A stretch of 64,000 bases of DNA, from contig MKVX01000006.1 of NCBI GenBank assembly GCA_001899255.1, positions 1 to 64,000 on the forward strand. The letters run 5' to 3'. The stretch comes from Rhizobiales bacterium 62-47 (GTDB taxonomy: Bacteria > Pseudomonadota > Alphaproteobacteria > Rhizobiales > Xanthobacteraceae). This document shows, piece by piece, positions 7,939-16,898 of the stretch. Numbering within the stretch: the first letter of the stretch is position 1; each line of letters starts with the position of its first letter. The notes beneath the pieces were generated by a model, which saw only the letters and a program-made list of their open reading frames with translations, did not search any database and was not told the DNA's origin. Both the position numbers and the translations under genes were made by a program.

Positions 7939-8739
7939 TTAGCTGCCCTCGGCCACGGCGCGTTGCGCCATCACCTTGATCAGGTTGGCGCGGTAGTCCG
8001 CCGCACCGTGGATATCCGCCATCAGGCCATCGGCGGAGATCTTGATGCCGTCGATGGCTGATGCCGACCAGTTGGCCTTCAGCGCCTGCTCGATGTTCGG
8101 CACCCGCATCACGCCGCTCGCGGAGGCCCCGGTCGCGGCAACGCGAACGTTGCCGGCCTTGTCCTTGGCGACGAATACGCCGGTGAGTGCAAAGCGCGAC
8201 GCCGGGTGGCGGAACTTGGCGTATCCGGCCTTGGCAGGGACCGGGAATGACACCGCAGTGATGATCTCGCCATCCTCGAGTGCCGTCGAGAACAGGCCCT
8301 TGAAGAAATCATCGGCCGCGATGCTGCGTTTGTTGGTCTTCACCGTGGCGTTGAGCGCCAACACGGCCGCGGGGTAATCCGCCGCCGGGTCGTTGTTGGC
8401 GATCGAGCCGCCGATGGTGCCGCGATAGCGCACCGCCGGGTCACCGACCATCGAGGTGAGATGGGCGAGTGCCGGAATGGTCCGCTTCAGGTCGGCATTG
8501 TTGGCGATGTCGTAGTACGTCGTCGCCGCCTTGATGGTCACGGTGTCGCCGCTGGCTTCGATGCCGACCATCGCCGGAATCTTGGCGAGGTCGATGACGT
8601 CCGACGGCGCGGCGAGGCGCTGCTTCATGACGGGAAGCAGCGTCTGGCCTCCGGAGAGGTACTTTGCATCGGAGCCTTTGGCGAACAATGCGGCGGCGTC
8701 CTCGATGCTGGAGGCGCGATGATAGTGAGTCTCGTACAT
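7939..8739 (-). CDS. Molybdenum hydroxylase FAD-binding medium subunit (CoxM-like)
   Basis: A 266-residue FAD-binding subunit of the xanthine dehydrogenase/CO dehydrogenase family. It shows the FAD motifs AKYLSGGQTLLPVMK near residues 25-39 and the TIGGSIANNDPAADYPAA segment near 107-124. It passes electrons from the [2Fe-2S] subunit to the acceptor. The start has a strong AAGGAGG sequence. It is the third gene of a small-large-medium operon, 12 bp after the large subunit, and is followed by a clear terminator. The substrate is set by the large subunit. Confidence 0.92.
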   Translation of the reverse strand: MYETHYHRASSIEDAAALFAKGSDAKYLSGGQTLLPVMKQRLAAPSDVIDLAKIPAMVGIEASGDTVTIKAATTYYDIANNADLKRTIPALAHLTSMVGDPAVRYRGTIGGSIANNDPAADYPAAVLALNATVKTNKRSIAADDFFKGLFSTALEDGEIITAVSFPVPAKAGYAKFRHPASRFALTGVFVAKDKAGNVRVAATGASASGVMRVPNIEQALKANWSASAIDGIKISADGLMADIHGAADYRANLIKVMAQRAVAEGS

Positions 8740-8751
8740 GGTGCGTCCTCC

Positions 8752-11097
8752 TTACGCTTGGCCGTGAATGGCGTGCCACACCCGATCGGGCGTCGCCGGC
8801 ATTTCAAGTTTGTTGTGACCGATGGCGTTGGTGATGGCGTTGATCACCGCCGCCGAAGCGCCAATGGCGCCGGCCTCGCCGCAGCCTTTGACGCCGAGCG
8901 GATTGCCCGGACACAGCGTCGTGGTGTGCTGCAGCTTGTAGGATGGCACGTCGTCGGCGCGCGGCATGGCATAGTCCATGAACGACGCGGTGACGAGCTG
9001 TCCGCTTTGGTCATAGACCGCGCCTTCGAGCAGGGCCTGACCGATGCCCTGGGTCAGCCCGCCATGGACCTGGCCCTCGACGATCATCGGATTGATCAGG
9101 CGGCCGAAATCGTCGGCGGCAACGAAGTTGACGAACGACGTCTTGCCGGTGCCGGGATCGACCTCGATCTCGCAGATGTAGGTGCCGGCCGGGAACGTGA
9201 AGTTGGACGGGTCGTAGAAGGCGCTTTCCTTCAGGCCCGGCTCCATACCATCGGGCAGGTTGTGCGCGGTGTAGGCCGCGAGCGCGACCATCGGCAGGGC
9301 GATCGACTTGTCGGTGCCGGTCACCTTGAACTCGCCGTTCTCGATGACGATGTCGTTCTCCGACGCCTCGAGCGCGTGAGCCGCGATTTTCTTGGCCTTG
9401 GCCTCGACCTTTTCCATCGCCTTGATGATGGCCGAGCCGCCGACGGCCAGCGAGCGCGAGCCGTAAGTGCCCATGCCGAACTGCACCTTGTCGGTATCGC
9501 CGTGGACGATCTGCACCTGGCTGATCGGAACGCCGAGACGCTCCGAGATCAACTGCGCGAAGGTCGTCTCATGGCCCTGGCCGTGGCTGTGCGAGCCGGT
9601 GAGGATTTCGATGGTGCCGACCGGATTGACCCGTACTTCAGCGGATTCCCACAGGCCGACACCGGCACCGAGGCTACCGACCGCTTTCGACGGTGCGATA
9701 CCGCAGGCTTCGATGTAGCAGGAGAAGCCGATGCCGCGCAGCTTGCCTTCGCTCTTCGCCTTGGCCTGCCGTGCCGGGAAGCCGGCATAGTCGATCGACT
9801 TCAGTGCCGCGTCGAGAGACGCGTTAAAGTCGCCGATGTCGTAGGCCATGATGACCGGCGTCTGGTGCGGGAACTGCGTGACGAAGTTCTTGCGGCGCAG
9901 TTCGGCCGGATCGACCTTGAGCTGCCGCGCCGATGTCTCCATCAAACGCTCGATGACATAGCTCGCTTCCGGACGCCCGGCGCCACGATAGGCATCGACC
10001 GGCGTGGTATTGGTGTAGACGCCCATCACCTCTGCGTAGATTGCCGGGATATTGTACTGACCTGACAGCAGCGTGGCGTACAGGTAGGTCGGCACAGACG
10101 ACGAGAACAGCGACATGTAGGCGCCGAAGTTGGCATGGGTGCTCACCCGCAGCCCGAGTATCTTGTTGTCCTTGTCGAATGCCATCTCGGCCGTGGTCAC
10201 GTGGTCGCGGCCGTGCGCATCGGTGAGGAAGGCCTCGGTGCGCTCGCCGGTCCACTTCACCGGACGATTGACTTTCTTGGACGCCCATAGCGCCACCATC
10301 TCTTCCGGATAGATGAAGATCTTCGATCCGAAACCGCCGCCGACGTCCGGCGCGATCACGCGAAGCTTGTGCTCCGGTGCGATGTTGTAGAAGGCCGACA
10401 GCACGAGGCGCGCCACGTGCGGATTTTGCGAGGTGGTATAGAGCGTGAAGTGCTCCTCGGCCTCGTTGTATTCGGCAATCGCAGCGCGCGGCTCCATGGC
10501 GTTCGGCACCAGCCGGTTGTTGGTGAGTTCCAGCTTCACCACGTTGGCAGCCTTGCCGAAGGCGTCGTTGACCGCGCCCTTGTCACCGATTTCCCAGTCG
10601 TAGACGATGTTGCCGGGGGCTTCCGGATGGAGTTGCGGTGCGCCCGGCGCAATCGCCGCGCGGATGTTGCCGACCGCAGGGAGTTCTTCGTAGTCCACCA
10701 CGACAGCTTCGGCCGCATCCTTGGCCTGATTTTTCGTCTCGGCGATCACCACGGCGACGGCCTGTCCGACGAAGCGCACGGTTTCCGGCGCCATCGCGGG
10801 CCATGCGCCCATCTTCATCGGCGTGCCGTCCTTGGAGTGAATGGCCCAGCCGCAGATCAGATTGCCGACCTTGTCATCGACGATCTGCTGACCGGTCAGC
10901 ACCGCGACGACGCCCGGCATTTTCAAAGCGGCGGATGAATCGATGCCCTTTACCTTCGCGTGGGCGTGTGGACTTCTGATGAAATGCGCATGGGTCATGC
11001 CCTGCAACTTGATGTCGTCGACATACCGGCCCTTGCCAGTAATGAATCGCTTGTCTTCCTTGCGCACGACGCTTGCGCCAATACCCTCAACACCCAT
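8752..11097 (-). CDS. Molybdopterin-binding large subunit, form II CoxL-like
   Basis: A 781-residue catalytic subunit of a molybdenum hydroxylase. The active-site loop reads AYRGAGR at residues 369-375, the signature of form II (CoxL-like) enzymes; true CO dehydrogenases (form I) have AYXCSFR. The catalytic Glu is in [10 protein letters not shown] near the C-terminus. The ATG at 11097 is preceded by GGGAGAGAG; an alternative ATG at 11130 adds 11 residues. So this is probably an aldehyde- or heterocycle-oxidising enzyme, not a proven CO dehydrogenase. It is co-transcribed with the Fe-S and FAD subunits. Its position beside the PQQ alcohol dehydrogenase locus, with a shared upstream motif, suggests aldehyde oxidation as one possibility. 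Confidence 0.9.
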   Translation of the reverse strand: MGVEGIGASVVRKEDKRFITGKGRYVDDIKLQGMTHAHFIRSPHAHAKVKGIDSSAALKMPGVVAVLTGQQIVDDKVGNLICGWAIHSKDGTPMKMGAWPAMAPETVRFVGQAVAVVIAETKNQAKDAAEAVVVDYEELPAVGNIRAAIAPGAPQLHPEAPGNIVYDWEIGDKGAVNDAFGKAANVVKLELTNNRLVPNAMEPRAAIAEYNEAEEHFTLYTTSQNPHVARLVLSAFYNIAPEHKLRVIAPDVGGGFGSKIFIYPEEMVALWASKKVNRPVKWTGERTEAFLTDAHGRDHVTTAEMAFDKDNKILGLRVSTHANFGAYMSLFSSSVPTYLYATLLSGQYNIPAIYAEVMGVYTNTTPVDAYRGAGRPEASYVIERLMETSARQLKVDPAELRRKNFVTQFPHQTPVIMAYDIGDFNASLDAALKSIDYAGFPARQAKAKSEGKLRGIGFSCYIEACGIAPSKAVGSLGAGVGLWESAEVRVNPVGTIEILTGSHSHGQGHETTFAQLISERLGVPISQVQIVHGDTDKVQFGMGTYGSRSLAVGGSAIIKAMEKVEAKAKKIAAHALEASENDIVIENGEFKVTGTDKSIALPMVALAAYTAHNLPDGMEPGLKESAFYDPSNFTFPAGTYICEIEVDPGTGKTSFVNFVAADDFGRLINPMIVEGQVHGGLTQGIGQALLEGAVYDQSGQLVTASFMDYAMPRADDVPSYKLQHTTTLCPGNPLGVKGCGEAGAIGASAAVINAITNAIGHNKLEMPATPDRVWHAIHGQA

Positions 11098-11184
11098 GTT
11101 CTCTCTCCCTACCGGAGTGTGTTCCGCCATTTTCCTTCGAAATTCGGCGGCCTTTGAATTTGTTTTGCAGTCGATCGGGCAGCG

Positions 11185-11670
11185 CTATTCCGCCGCGGCC
11201 GAAACTTTCATGCGGCCCGCCGCATCGAGCACCGATTTGACGATGTTGTGGTAGCCGGTACAGCGGCAGATGTTGCCTTCAAGCTCCTGCCGCACGGTCG
11301 CTTCATCGAGTTCACCGCCGTGACGGTTGACGATGTCGATGGCCGACATGATCATGCCCGGCGTGCAATAGCCGCACTGCAAACCATGATTGTCGCGGAA
11401 CGCGGCCTGCATCGGATGCAGTTCGTCGCCCTTGGCGATCCCTTCAATGGTGGTGACGTTGGCGCCGTTGACCTGTCCGACCAGCATGGTGCAGGACTTC
11501 ACCGCGCGGCCGTCGACATGAACCACGCACGCGCCGCATTGGCTGGTATCGCAGCCGACATGAGTTCCGGTCAGATTTAAATGATCGCGCAGCAGGTGGA
11601 CGAGGAGAGTGCGATCCTCCACCTCCGCCGACACCGACCGGCCGTTGACTGTAAGCTTCACTGTTGACAC
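11185..11670 (-). CDS. Molybdenum hydroxylase [2Fe-2S] small subunit (CoxS-like)
   Basis: A 161-residue iron-sulfur subunit with two [2Fe-2S] clusters. The plant-type cluster ligands are C40, C45, C48 and C60 ([10 protein letters not shown] ... SC), and the second cluster uses C99, C102, C135 and C137 (CGYC, CRCTGY). It relays electrons from the molybdenum centre to FAD. The start is GTG with GGGAGG about five bases upstream. It is the first gene of the minus-strand operon; the 229-bp upstream region holds a CTACTACC motif shared with the PQQ locus. Confidence 0.93.
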   Translation of the reverse strand: MSTVKLTVNGRSVSAEVEDRTLLVHLLRDHLNLTGTHVGCDTSQCGACVVHVDGRAVKSCTMLVGQVNGANVTTIEGIAKGDELHPMQAAFRDNHGLQCGYCTPGMIMSAIDIVNRHGGELDEATVRQELEGNICRCTGYHNIVKSVLDAAGRMKVSAAAE

Positions 11671-11738
11671 GGATTCCTCCCACTATTGAATGGTTCCAAT
11701 TAGAGGCTAGCGCCACCGGACTTGGCAACAGCGATCTT

Positions 11739-11746
11739 GGTAGTAG
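11739..11746 (-). promoter_or_regulatory. CTACTACC motif upstream of the molybdenum hydroxylase operon
   Basis: On the minus strand 11746-11739 reads CTACTACC followed by AAG. The same octamer or a one-base variant occurs at 12905-12912, 21577-21584 and 28040-28047, all intergenic and all in the adjacent PQQ locus. It lies about 70 bp upstream of the start of the small subunit. A binding site for one of the local LuxR-type regulators is inferred. Confidence 0.4.
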
Positions 11747-11899
11747 GTATCTTCGATTTAATTCATTGAACTTATTGGTAATTTTTCCGCATTCCGCGGC
11801 TTTTAAGAGCGCCTTGCGGCAGATTGAACCAGCCCTGCGGTAAGCCGGATTTGCCCGGACGGCTCGTGCGCTGGTTGTGACCGGCCGCTTGGGCCTGGA

Positions 11900-12859
11900 T
11901 CAGAAATTGAGGCCGAACAGCAGCCTGGCCTGGTGGCGCTCGAAATGGGTGAGGTCGAGCGCGCCGGCCTCGCCGGCCGCCTTGCCGGCGATCTGGCTGC
12001 TCCAGGCCGCAGTCAGCCAGGCGCGGGGCGACAGCCTTATGAACAGTGTCGGTCCGATGAAGCCGGCGTGTCCGGCAAAGTCGCCAAAGCCGAGGCTCTC
12101 ATAGTAACGGAGGTAGCGCGCCTCGACGCCAACGAAGACCCCCGGCGTGAGTTGCGCCATCAGCGCACCGGCAATGCCCGACGTGGAGTCCTGCGACCAT
12201 GTGGCGGTCGCTTTCGCACGCGAGGTTTCGGGCTGATACAGCAGGTTGAACGCCGCGACGATGCGGTCCGGAACGATCTCCTTGTCGAAGGCCGCAACGA
12301 AATCGGCGCCGTATTGCCGGACCGATGCTCCGGAAACTTCATCCACCCGCGTCCAGTGCGGTTCGACGCCGACGGCAAAGCCAAACGGCGCGGTGGCGCG
12401 GTCGAGCAACCGGTATCGTATATCCATCGACACCCCGCCGATTGCTGCCTGCCGCCGATCTTCGAAGCCGCTCACGCCGGCAATGTCATAGGCAGCGACG
12501 ATTGCGGTGAATTCCGTGCGCAGATTCTGCATCGGGACGAATTCGGCCGAGATTGTCTGTTCGCCGGCACGGTAGGTTCCCGTGCGCTTGCCTGCGCGTC
12601 CCGTGGTCGTTCCTTCGAGCTCGCGTTCGCCCAGGGTCCCGACGTCGCTACCTATCGTGAAGCCGAACAGATGCTCGGTTTCGATCTCACCGAGTCGATC
12701 CCCTGCATGGCTCTCGGTGCTGTGCATGAACAGGTACAGCGCAGTGAGCAAGCAGGCTGCGATGCTGAGTTTGCGCGTTGCGCCGACGCCACGACGGCCA
12801 CCGCGATGCGATGCATATCGCAGTCGGGAGAGATGAAGAATTGTCGGCCGCAATGGCAT
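11900..12859 (-). CDS. Probable outer-membrane beta-barrel protein
   Basis: A 319-residue protein I cannot place in a named family. It has a long basic N-terminus then a hydrophobic signal segment (about residues 29-46, AACLLTALYLFMHS, ending near SHAGD). The mature part has alternating beta-strand pattern with many aromatic residues and ends in LLFGLNF; a C-terminal Phe is typical of outer-membrane barrels. It is divergent from the PQQ alcohol dehydrogenase and shares its 202-bp upstream region, so co-regulation and a role as a channel or envelope component are plausible. The start at 12859 is uncertain; a shorter start nearer the signal segment is possible. Confidence 0.55.
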   Translation of the reverse strand: MPLRPTILHLSRLRYASHRGGRRGVGATRKLSIAACLLTALYLFMHSTESHAGDRLGEIETEHLFGFTIGSDVGTLGERELEGTTTGRAGKRTGTYRAGEQTISAEFVPMQNLRTEFTAIVAAYDIAGVSGFEDRRQAAIGGVSMDIRYRLLDRATAPFGFAVGVEPHWTRVDEVSGASVRQYGADFVAAFDKEIVPDRIVAAFNLLYQPETSRAKATATWSQDSTSGIAGALMAQLTPGVFVGVEARYLRYYESLGFGDFAGHAGFIGPTLFIRLSPRAWLTAAWSSQIAGKAAGEAGALDLTHFERHQARLLFGLNF

Positions 12860-12904
12860 GACTTGGCGTCCGGTGTCGGGACGAATTCCCGAATATAGCC
12901 GGGA

Positions 12905-12925
12905 CTACTACCTTCCGCCTATACT
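12905..12925 (+). promoter_or_regulatory. CTACTACC motif and -10 box upstream of the PQQ dehydrogenase
   Basis: CTACTACC at 12905-12912 is followed after seven bases by TATACT (12920-12925), a good -10 box, about 137 bp before the ATG. No -35 consensus is visible at the right distance, and the motif occupies that region, which would fit an activator-dependent promoter. Confidence 0.45.
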
Positions 12926-13061
12926 GGCTGTGAAAATCCGATGCTGTAATTCCATCACGATGGCGCAGCTCCGGCGCGCGCATCGGCGCTTTGCAAATGT
13001 GCTCTGCGGATTCAGTTGGTCGAAGTGCCAACGCGGCGAAAGCAACATTGGGAGGAAGCAG

Positions 13062-14780
13062 ATGAGATTGAGGAGCAGGGGTTTATTGGCCGGCGTTTCG
13101 ATTCTCGCCAGCCTTGCCGCGGGGGCGATTGGCGCCAGCGCCAACGATACCGTGGTCAAAGCGGTAGCCGATCCCAATCAGTGGGCGGTCGCCGGACACG
13201 ACTACGCCAACACGCGCTATAGTCCGCTCAAGCAGATCACAGCAGATAATGTCGATAAGCTGTCCCTGGTCTACTCGTTTTCGCTCGCCTCGCTCCGGTC
13301 GAATGAATCATCGCCGGTGATCATCGGCGACATGCTGTATGTGACGACATCCTGGGGTCCGAAGTACGTCTACGCGCTCGATGCCGCGACCGGCGCGCGG
13401 AAGTGGACCTATGAACCTGAAATTCCTGACGATGTGCTGCAATATGCCTGCTGCGACGTGAACAATCGCGGCGTCTCCTATGCCGATGGCAAACTCTTCG
13501 TCGGTCGTCTCGACGGCAAGCTGACCGCGCTCGATGCCAAGACCGGCAAGGAACTCTGGACCACCAAGGTGGTCGACTACAAGCAGGGGTCGGTCATTAC
13601 TTCGCCGCCGCTCGTCGTGCGTGACAAGGTCATCACCGGTTTCGGTGGCGGTGAATATGGCGTGCGTGGCGCGTTGCTGGCGTTCGATGCCAACACCGGC
13701 AAGCAGTTGTGGCAGACCTACACCGTTCCGGCTCCCGGCGAAGAAGGCAGCGACACTTGGAAGGGCGACACCGGATTGCATGGCGGTGGCGCCGCGTGGC
13801 TGGTCGGCTCCTACGACGCCAAGACCGACACGGTGTATTGGGGCACCAGCAATCCCGGCCCGTGGAATACCGGCGTGCGTTCGACCGGCGACGGCAATTT
13901 CGGCAAACTGTCGAACCTCTACACATCGTCAACGCTGGCGCTCGATCCGAACACCGGCAAGATCAAGTGGCACATTCAGAATACTCCGGCCGATGCTTGG
14001 GACTATGACGGCGTGAACGAACTCGTGCTGGCCGATCTCAAGATCGGAGGCGCCGATACGCCGGTGTTGATGAAGGCGGATCGCAACGGATTCTTCTTCG
14101 TTGCCAATCGCGAGACCGGCAAGGTTCTGTCTGCCGAGAAGTTCGTCGCTTCCACCAACTGGGCCAAGTCATGGGACATCAAGACCATGCGGGCGGTCGA
14201 AGATGCGGACAAGCGTCCGGGTCCGGGGCATCCCGCCAAGGACATCTGTCCGAATCTGATCGGCGGCAAGAACTGGCAGCCGATGTCGTTCAATCCGGAA
14301 ACCGGTCTCGTCTATATCCCGACGAACAACGTTTGCATGGACTGGGCGGTCAGTGACGTGTCCTACAAGCGCGGTGTGTTCTATCTCGGTGCGGAATTCC
14401 CAACCAAGGAAGGCCCGGGCGGATTCCTCGGTGAACTCGTTGCCTGGGATCCCATCGGACAAAAGAAGGTGTGGGGCATCAAGGAAGATCTGCCCTTCAA
14501 TGGCGGCACACTGACGACGGCAGGCAATCTCGTCTTCGCGGGCAATTTGCATGGCGAGTTCCGCGCCATCAATGCCAAGGACGGCAAGATCCTCTGGAGC
14601 AAGAAACTCGGCTCCGGCATCGGGGCGGGACCGGTCACCTATTCGGTCGGCGGCAAGCAATATGTCGCGATCGTTGTTGGCCGAACCGCAGCACTACCGG
14701 CGTTTCTCGGTGACGTCGGCAAGAAGATGACGGCCGCGGCCCCCGAAGGCGGTGCGCTGTTCGTGTTCGCCCTGCAATAA
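13062..14780 (+). CDS. PQQ-dependent alcohol dehydrogenase with lanthanide-type metal site
   Basis: A 572-residue periplasmic quinoprotein of the methanol/ethanol dehydrogenase family. The start at 13062 has GGGAGG upstream and gives a clear signal peptide (residues 1-27, cut near ASA-ND). The vicinal disulfide is C130-C131 (YACCDVNNRG). Metal/PQQ ligands fit Glu199 (GGGEYG), Asn264 (TSNPGPW) and catalytic Asp314; Asp316 in AWDYDGVNE is the extra acid that marks lanthanide-dependent enzymes (XoxF, PedH), where calcium enzymes have Ala or Ser. Outside these points it looks like a PedH/ExaA-type alcohol dehydrogenase rather than a classic XoxF. It oxidises a primary alcohol to an aldehyde and feeds a cytochrome c, probably the fused one next door. 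Confidence 0.9.
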   Translation: MRLRSRGLLAGVSILASLAAGAIGASANDTVVKAVADPNQWAVAGHDYANTRYSPLKQITADNVDKLSLVYSFSLASLRSNESSPVIIGDMLYVTTSWGPKYVYALDAATGARKWTYEPEIPDDVLQYACCDVNNRGVSYADGKLFVGRLDGKLTALDAKTGKELWTTKVVDYKQGSVITSPPLVVRDKVITGFGGGEYGVRGALLAFDANTGKQLWQTYTVPAPGEEGSDTWKGDTGLHGGGAAWLVGSYDAKTDTVYWGTSNPGPWNTGVRSTGDGNFGKLSNLYTSSTLALDPNTGKIKWHIQNTPADAWDYDGVNELVLADLKIGGADTPVLMKADRNGFFFVANRETGKVLSAEKFVASTNWAKSWDIKTMRAVEDADKRPGPGHPAKDICPNLIGGKNWQPMSFNPETGLVYIPTNNVCMDWAVSDVSYKRGVFYLGAEFPTKEGPGGFLGELVAWDPIGQKKVWGIKEDLPFNGGTLTTAGNLVFAGNLHGEFRAINAKDGKILWSKKLGSGIGAGPVTYSVGGKQYVAIVVGRTAALPAFLGDVGKKMTAAAPEGGALFVFALQ

Positions 14781-14799
14781 CAAATCGAGGGAGTCGAGA

Positions 14800-16011
14800 A
14801 TGCTTGCAAGTCGTTCGGGTCGCGACGGTAGGTCCGCTTCAAACCGATTATCTTCCGCCCCGATAACTATCTCGGCTCTCGCGATTGCGTTGACCTTGCT
14901 GGCGCCGGCCTTCGCGGCCGGTGCCGATGAAGTGCACCCGCTGCGCCTCTGTGCTGACCCGACCAATCTGCCGTTCTCGAGCGACAACCCGGCGACACCG
15001 GGACTCTATCTCGAGGTCGGGCAGGCTTTGGGCAAAGCGCTCGGGCGGCCGGTAGTCTACGATTGGTACAAGTCCTATTTCGGCAAACGTACGGTGCGGG
15101 TCACGCTGCTCGGCAAGCAATGCGATGCGATGGTTGGCCTGACACCGAGTACGGATTTCATGGGACCGGCGGTGATCTTCTCCAAGCCGATCCTCAAGGA
15201 AGGCTACGCACTGGTGACGGCGAAGGGGCGCAAGATTGCCAGCCTCGCCGATCTGAAGCCGTTGCGTGTCGCTGTGCAGTATCAGTCGACGCCGCAGAAT
15301 CTGCTGGCGCAGCGCGACGAGATCCAGAAAGTCACCGTCCTCAGTCCCGACGAAGGCATGAAGGCACTCGATCAGGGCAAGGCCGACGTGGCGTTTATCT
15401 GGGGCCCGGTCGCAGGCTGGCTGAACAAGACGGAGTATGGCGGCAAGTACGACATTCAAAGCGTCGAGGGCGAAGGCCTGCTGTGGCCGGTGGCGATCGG
15501 GTTCGCCAAGGCCTCCACGGAGTTGCGCGATCAGGTCGATGCGGTGTTGCCGCAGGTTGAAGCGTTGCTTCCCGAATTGTCCGCGAAATACGGCTTGCCT
15601 GCCGACACGCCGGTGAAACTCACGGCGCTGCAACGGCCCCTGGTCCGGCTCGCCGCCGCGGATGTGCCCGCGCCGCAGGTGGTCGTTGACGCCGGCGCGC
15701 CGCAACCGCCGCTCACAGCCGCGATCATCAAGAGCCGCGCGAATGATTCCGAGGCGGTGACCTCCGGGCGTGAGACATTCAACGGAACTTGCGCGCATTG
15801 CCATGGTCCGGACGCCGTGCAGAGCGAGCGTCATATCGATCTGCGCCGGCTCAAATTGAAATACGCCGACGACGTGCGTGACGTTTATTGGAAAACGGTG
15901 CATCAGGGCCGCCCGGCCAAAGGCATGCCGGCCTGGAAGGAAGTTTTCGACGACAAACAACTCGATGATGTTTACGCTTATCTGATGACGGTCCAAACCC
16001 CCGGAAACTAG
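14800..16011 (+). CDS. Quinoprotein-associated substrate-binding protein fused to cytochrome c (XoxJ-XoxG-like)
   Basis: A 403-residue periplasmic fusion. After a signal peptide (to about residue 40, FAAGADE) comes a solute-binding-protein-like domain (about 45-270; LRLCADPTNLPFSS, YDWYKSYFGKRTVRVTLLG) of the type found beside quinoprotein dehydrogenases (MoxJ/XoxJ, TIGR03871). A Pro/Ala linker leads to a class I cytochrome c domain: CAHCH at 331-335 with Met376 (KGMPAW) as likely sixth ligand. It begins 19 bp after the dehydrogenase, so they are one operon. Partner and electron acceptor are usually separate proteins; here they seem joined. ATG chosen because of GAGGGAG upstream. Confidence 0.85.
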   Translation: MLASRSGRDGRSASNRLSSAPITISALAIALTLLAPAFAAGADEVHPLRLCADPTNLPFSSDNPATPGLYLEVGQALGKALGRPVVYDWYKSYFGKRTVRVTLLGKQCDAMVGLTPSTDFMGPAVIFSKPILKEGYALVTAKGRKIASLADLKPLRVAVQYQSTPQNLLAQRDEIQKVTVLSPDEGMKALDQGKADVAFIWGPVAGWLNKTEYGGKYDIQSVEGEGLLWPVAIGFAKASTELRDQVDAVLPQVEALLPELSAKYGLPADTPVKLTALQRPLVRLAAADVPAPQVVVDAGAPQPPLTAAIIKSRANDSEAVTSGRETFNGTCAHCHGPDAVQSERHIDLRRLKLKYADDVRDVYWKTVHQGRPAKGMPAWKEVFDDKQLDDVYAYLMTVQTPGN

Positions 16012-16083
16012 TACACGGGGATGGCTTTTCCGCGCGCGATTTGCTGATGATGGAGTGCTCCGCGTTGGAGCCGAGGCCAGGAG

Positions 16084-16818
16084 ATGACGAGTTTTCTCAT
16101 AATCGACGATCATCCGCTGTTCCGGGAAGCGTTGGGGAATGCTGTGCGTCAGGCGCACCCCGACGCCGTCATCTTCGAGACGATGTCGATCAAGGGGGCG
16201 CTGCAGATTCTTGCCGATGAACAGGGGATCGATCTGGCATTGCTCGACCTGTCGTTGCCCGACGCGAGCGGGTTCTCCGGTTTCATGCGCTTGCGCGAGA
16301 CCTATCCACGACTGCCGGTCGCCATCGTGTCCAGCCACGAGGACCAGCAGGTCGTCAACGAAGCGCTCTCGCTTGGCGCCGCCGGCTATTTGCCGAAATC
16401 GACGTCAAAGACCGAACTGGCGCAGGCGATCGCTTGCGTGTTGAGCGGCTCGGTCGCAATTCCGAAGAATTTCATCGTATCGGGCGAGCGTGGCGACGCT
16501 GATTTTACGCAGGCGCTGCGCCAGCGCCTCGAGGAACTGACGCCGCAGCAACTTCGTGTGCTGGATCTGATCCGGCGCGGCTACCAGAACAAGCTGATCG
16601 CGGCCGAACTCAAGCTTGCGGAGTCCACCGTCAAGGCGCACGTCACGGAAATCTTGCGTAAGCTGAAATTGTTCAGTCGCAACAAGGCGGTGATCGAGAT
16701 CGGCAAGATCAGTCTTCCGGTGTCGAAAAAGCGTGTTGGCGCGCGATCGGACGGGGCAATGCCGCAGGTGTTGGATCACAAGCCGGCCGAGACCAGCGGA
16801 ACGCCCAGGCGGCGCTGA
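16084..16818 (+). CDS. LuxR-type response regulator, AgmR/ErbR-like (copy 1)
   Basis: A 244-residue NarL/FixJ-family response regulator. The receiver domain (1-120) has acidic pocket D8-D9 and phosphoacceptor D55 (DLALLDLSLPD); the LuxR helix-turn-helix lies near 155-215 (LTPQQLRVLDLIRRG ... STVKAHVTEILRKL). It closely resembles AgmR/ErbR regulators that activate quinoprotein ethanol oxidation in Pseudomonas, and a second copy is at 28263. It has a Ser/Arg-rich C-terminal tail of about 20 residues. It follows the dehydrogenase and cytochrome genes on the same strand. No kinase is adjacent; the EraS-like or the hybrid kinase are candidates. Confidence 0.9.
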   Translation: MTSFLIIDDHPLFREALGNAVRQAHPDAVIFETMSIKGALQILADEQGIDLALLDLSLPDASGFSGFMRLRETYPRLPVAIVSSHEDQQVVNEALSLGAAGYLPKSTSKTELAQAIACVLSGSVAIPKNFIVSGERGDADFTQALRQRLEELTPQQLRVLDLIRRGYQNKLIAAELKLAESTVKAHVTEILRKLKLFSRNKAVIEIGKISLPVSKKRVGARSDGAMPQVLDHKPAETSGTPRRR

Positions 16819-16898
16819 TACTCATACGGTGATCAAAGGCGATTGGCCGCGCGGGACAACGAGCGCGGCGCGTCGGCAAGGCTAGGACACGGCAGCGG

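Noticed and set aside
8461-10065. 534-residue plus-strand reading frame opposite the CoxL-like gene
   Set aside because: Long antisense frames are common in high-GC genes; it has no family-like motifs and lies within a clear molybdenum hydroxylase gene.
8752-11670. Calling the operon a CO dehydrogenase
   Set aside because: The active-site loop is AYRGAGR (form II), not the AYXCSFR of proven CO dehydrogenases.
13062-14780. Calling the dehydrogenase xoxF
   Set aside because: The metal-site Asp fits, but the rest resembles alcohol/ethanol-type quinoproteins, so a neutral name was kept.
14848-16338. 496-residue minus-strand frame opposite the binding-protein/cytochrome fusion
   Set aside because: It spans a real gene and part of the next, is Arg/His-rich, and has no motifs.
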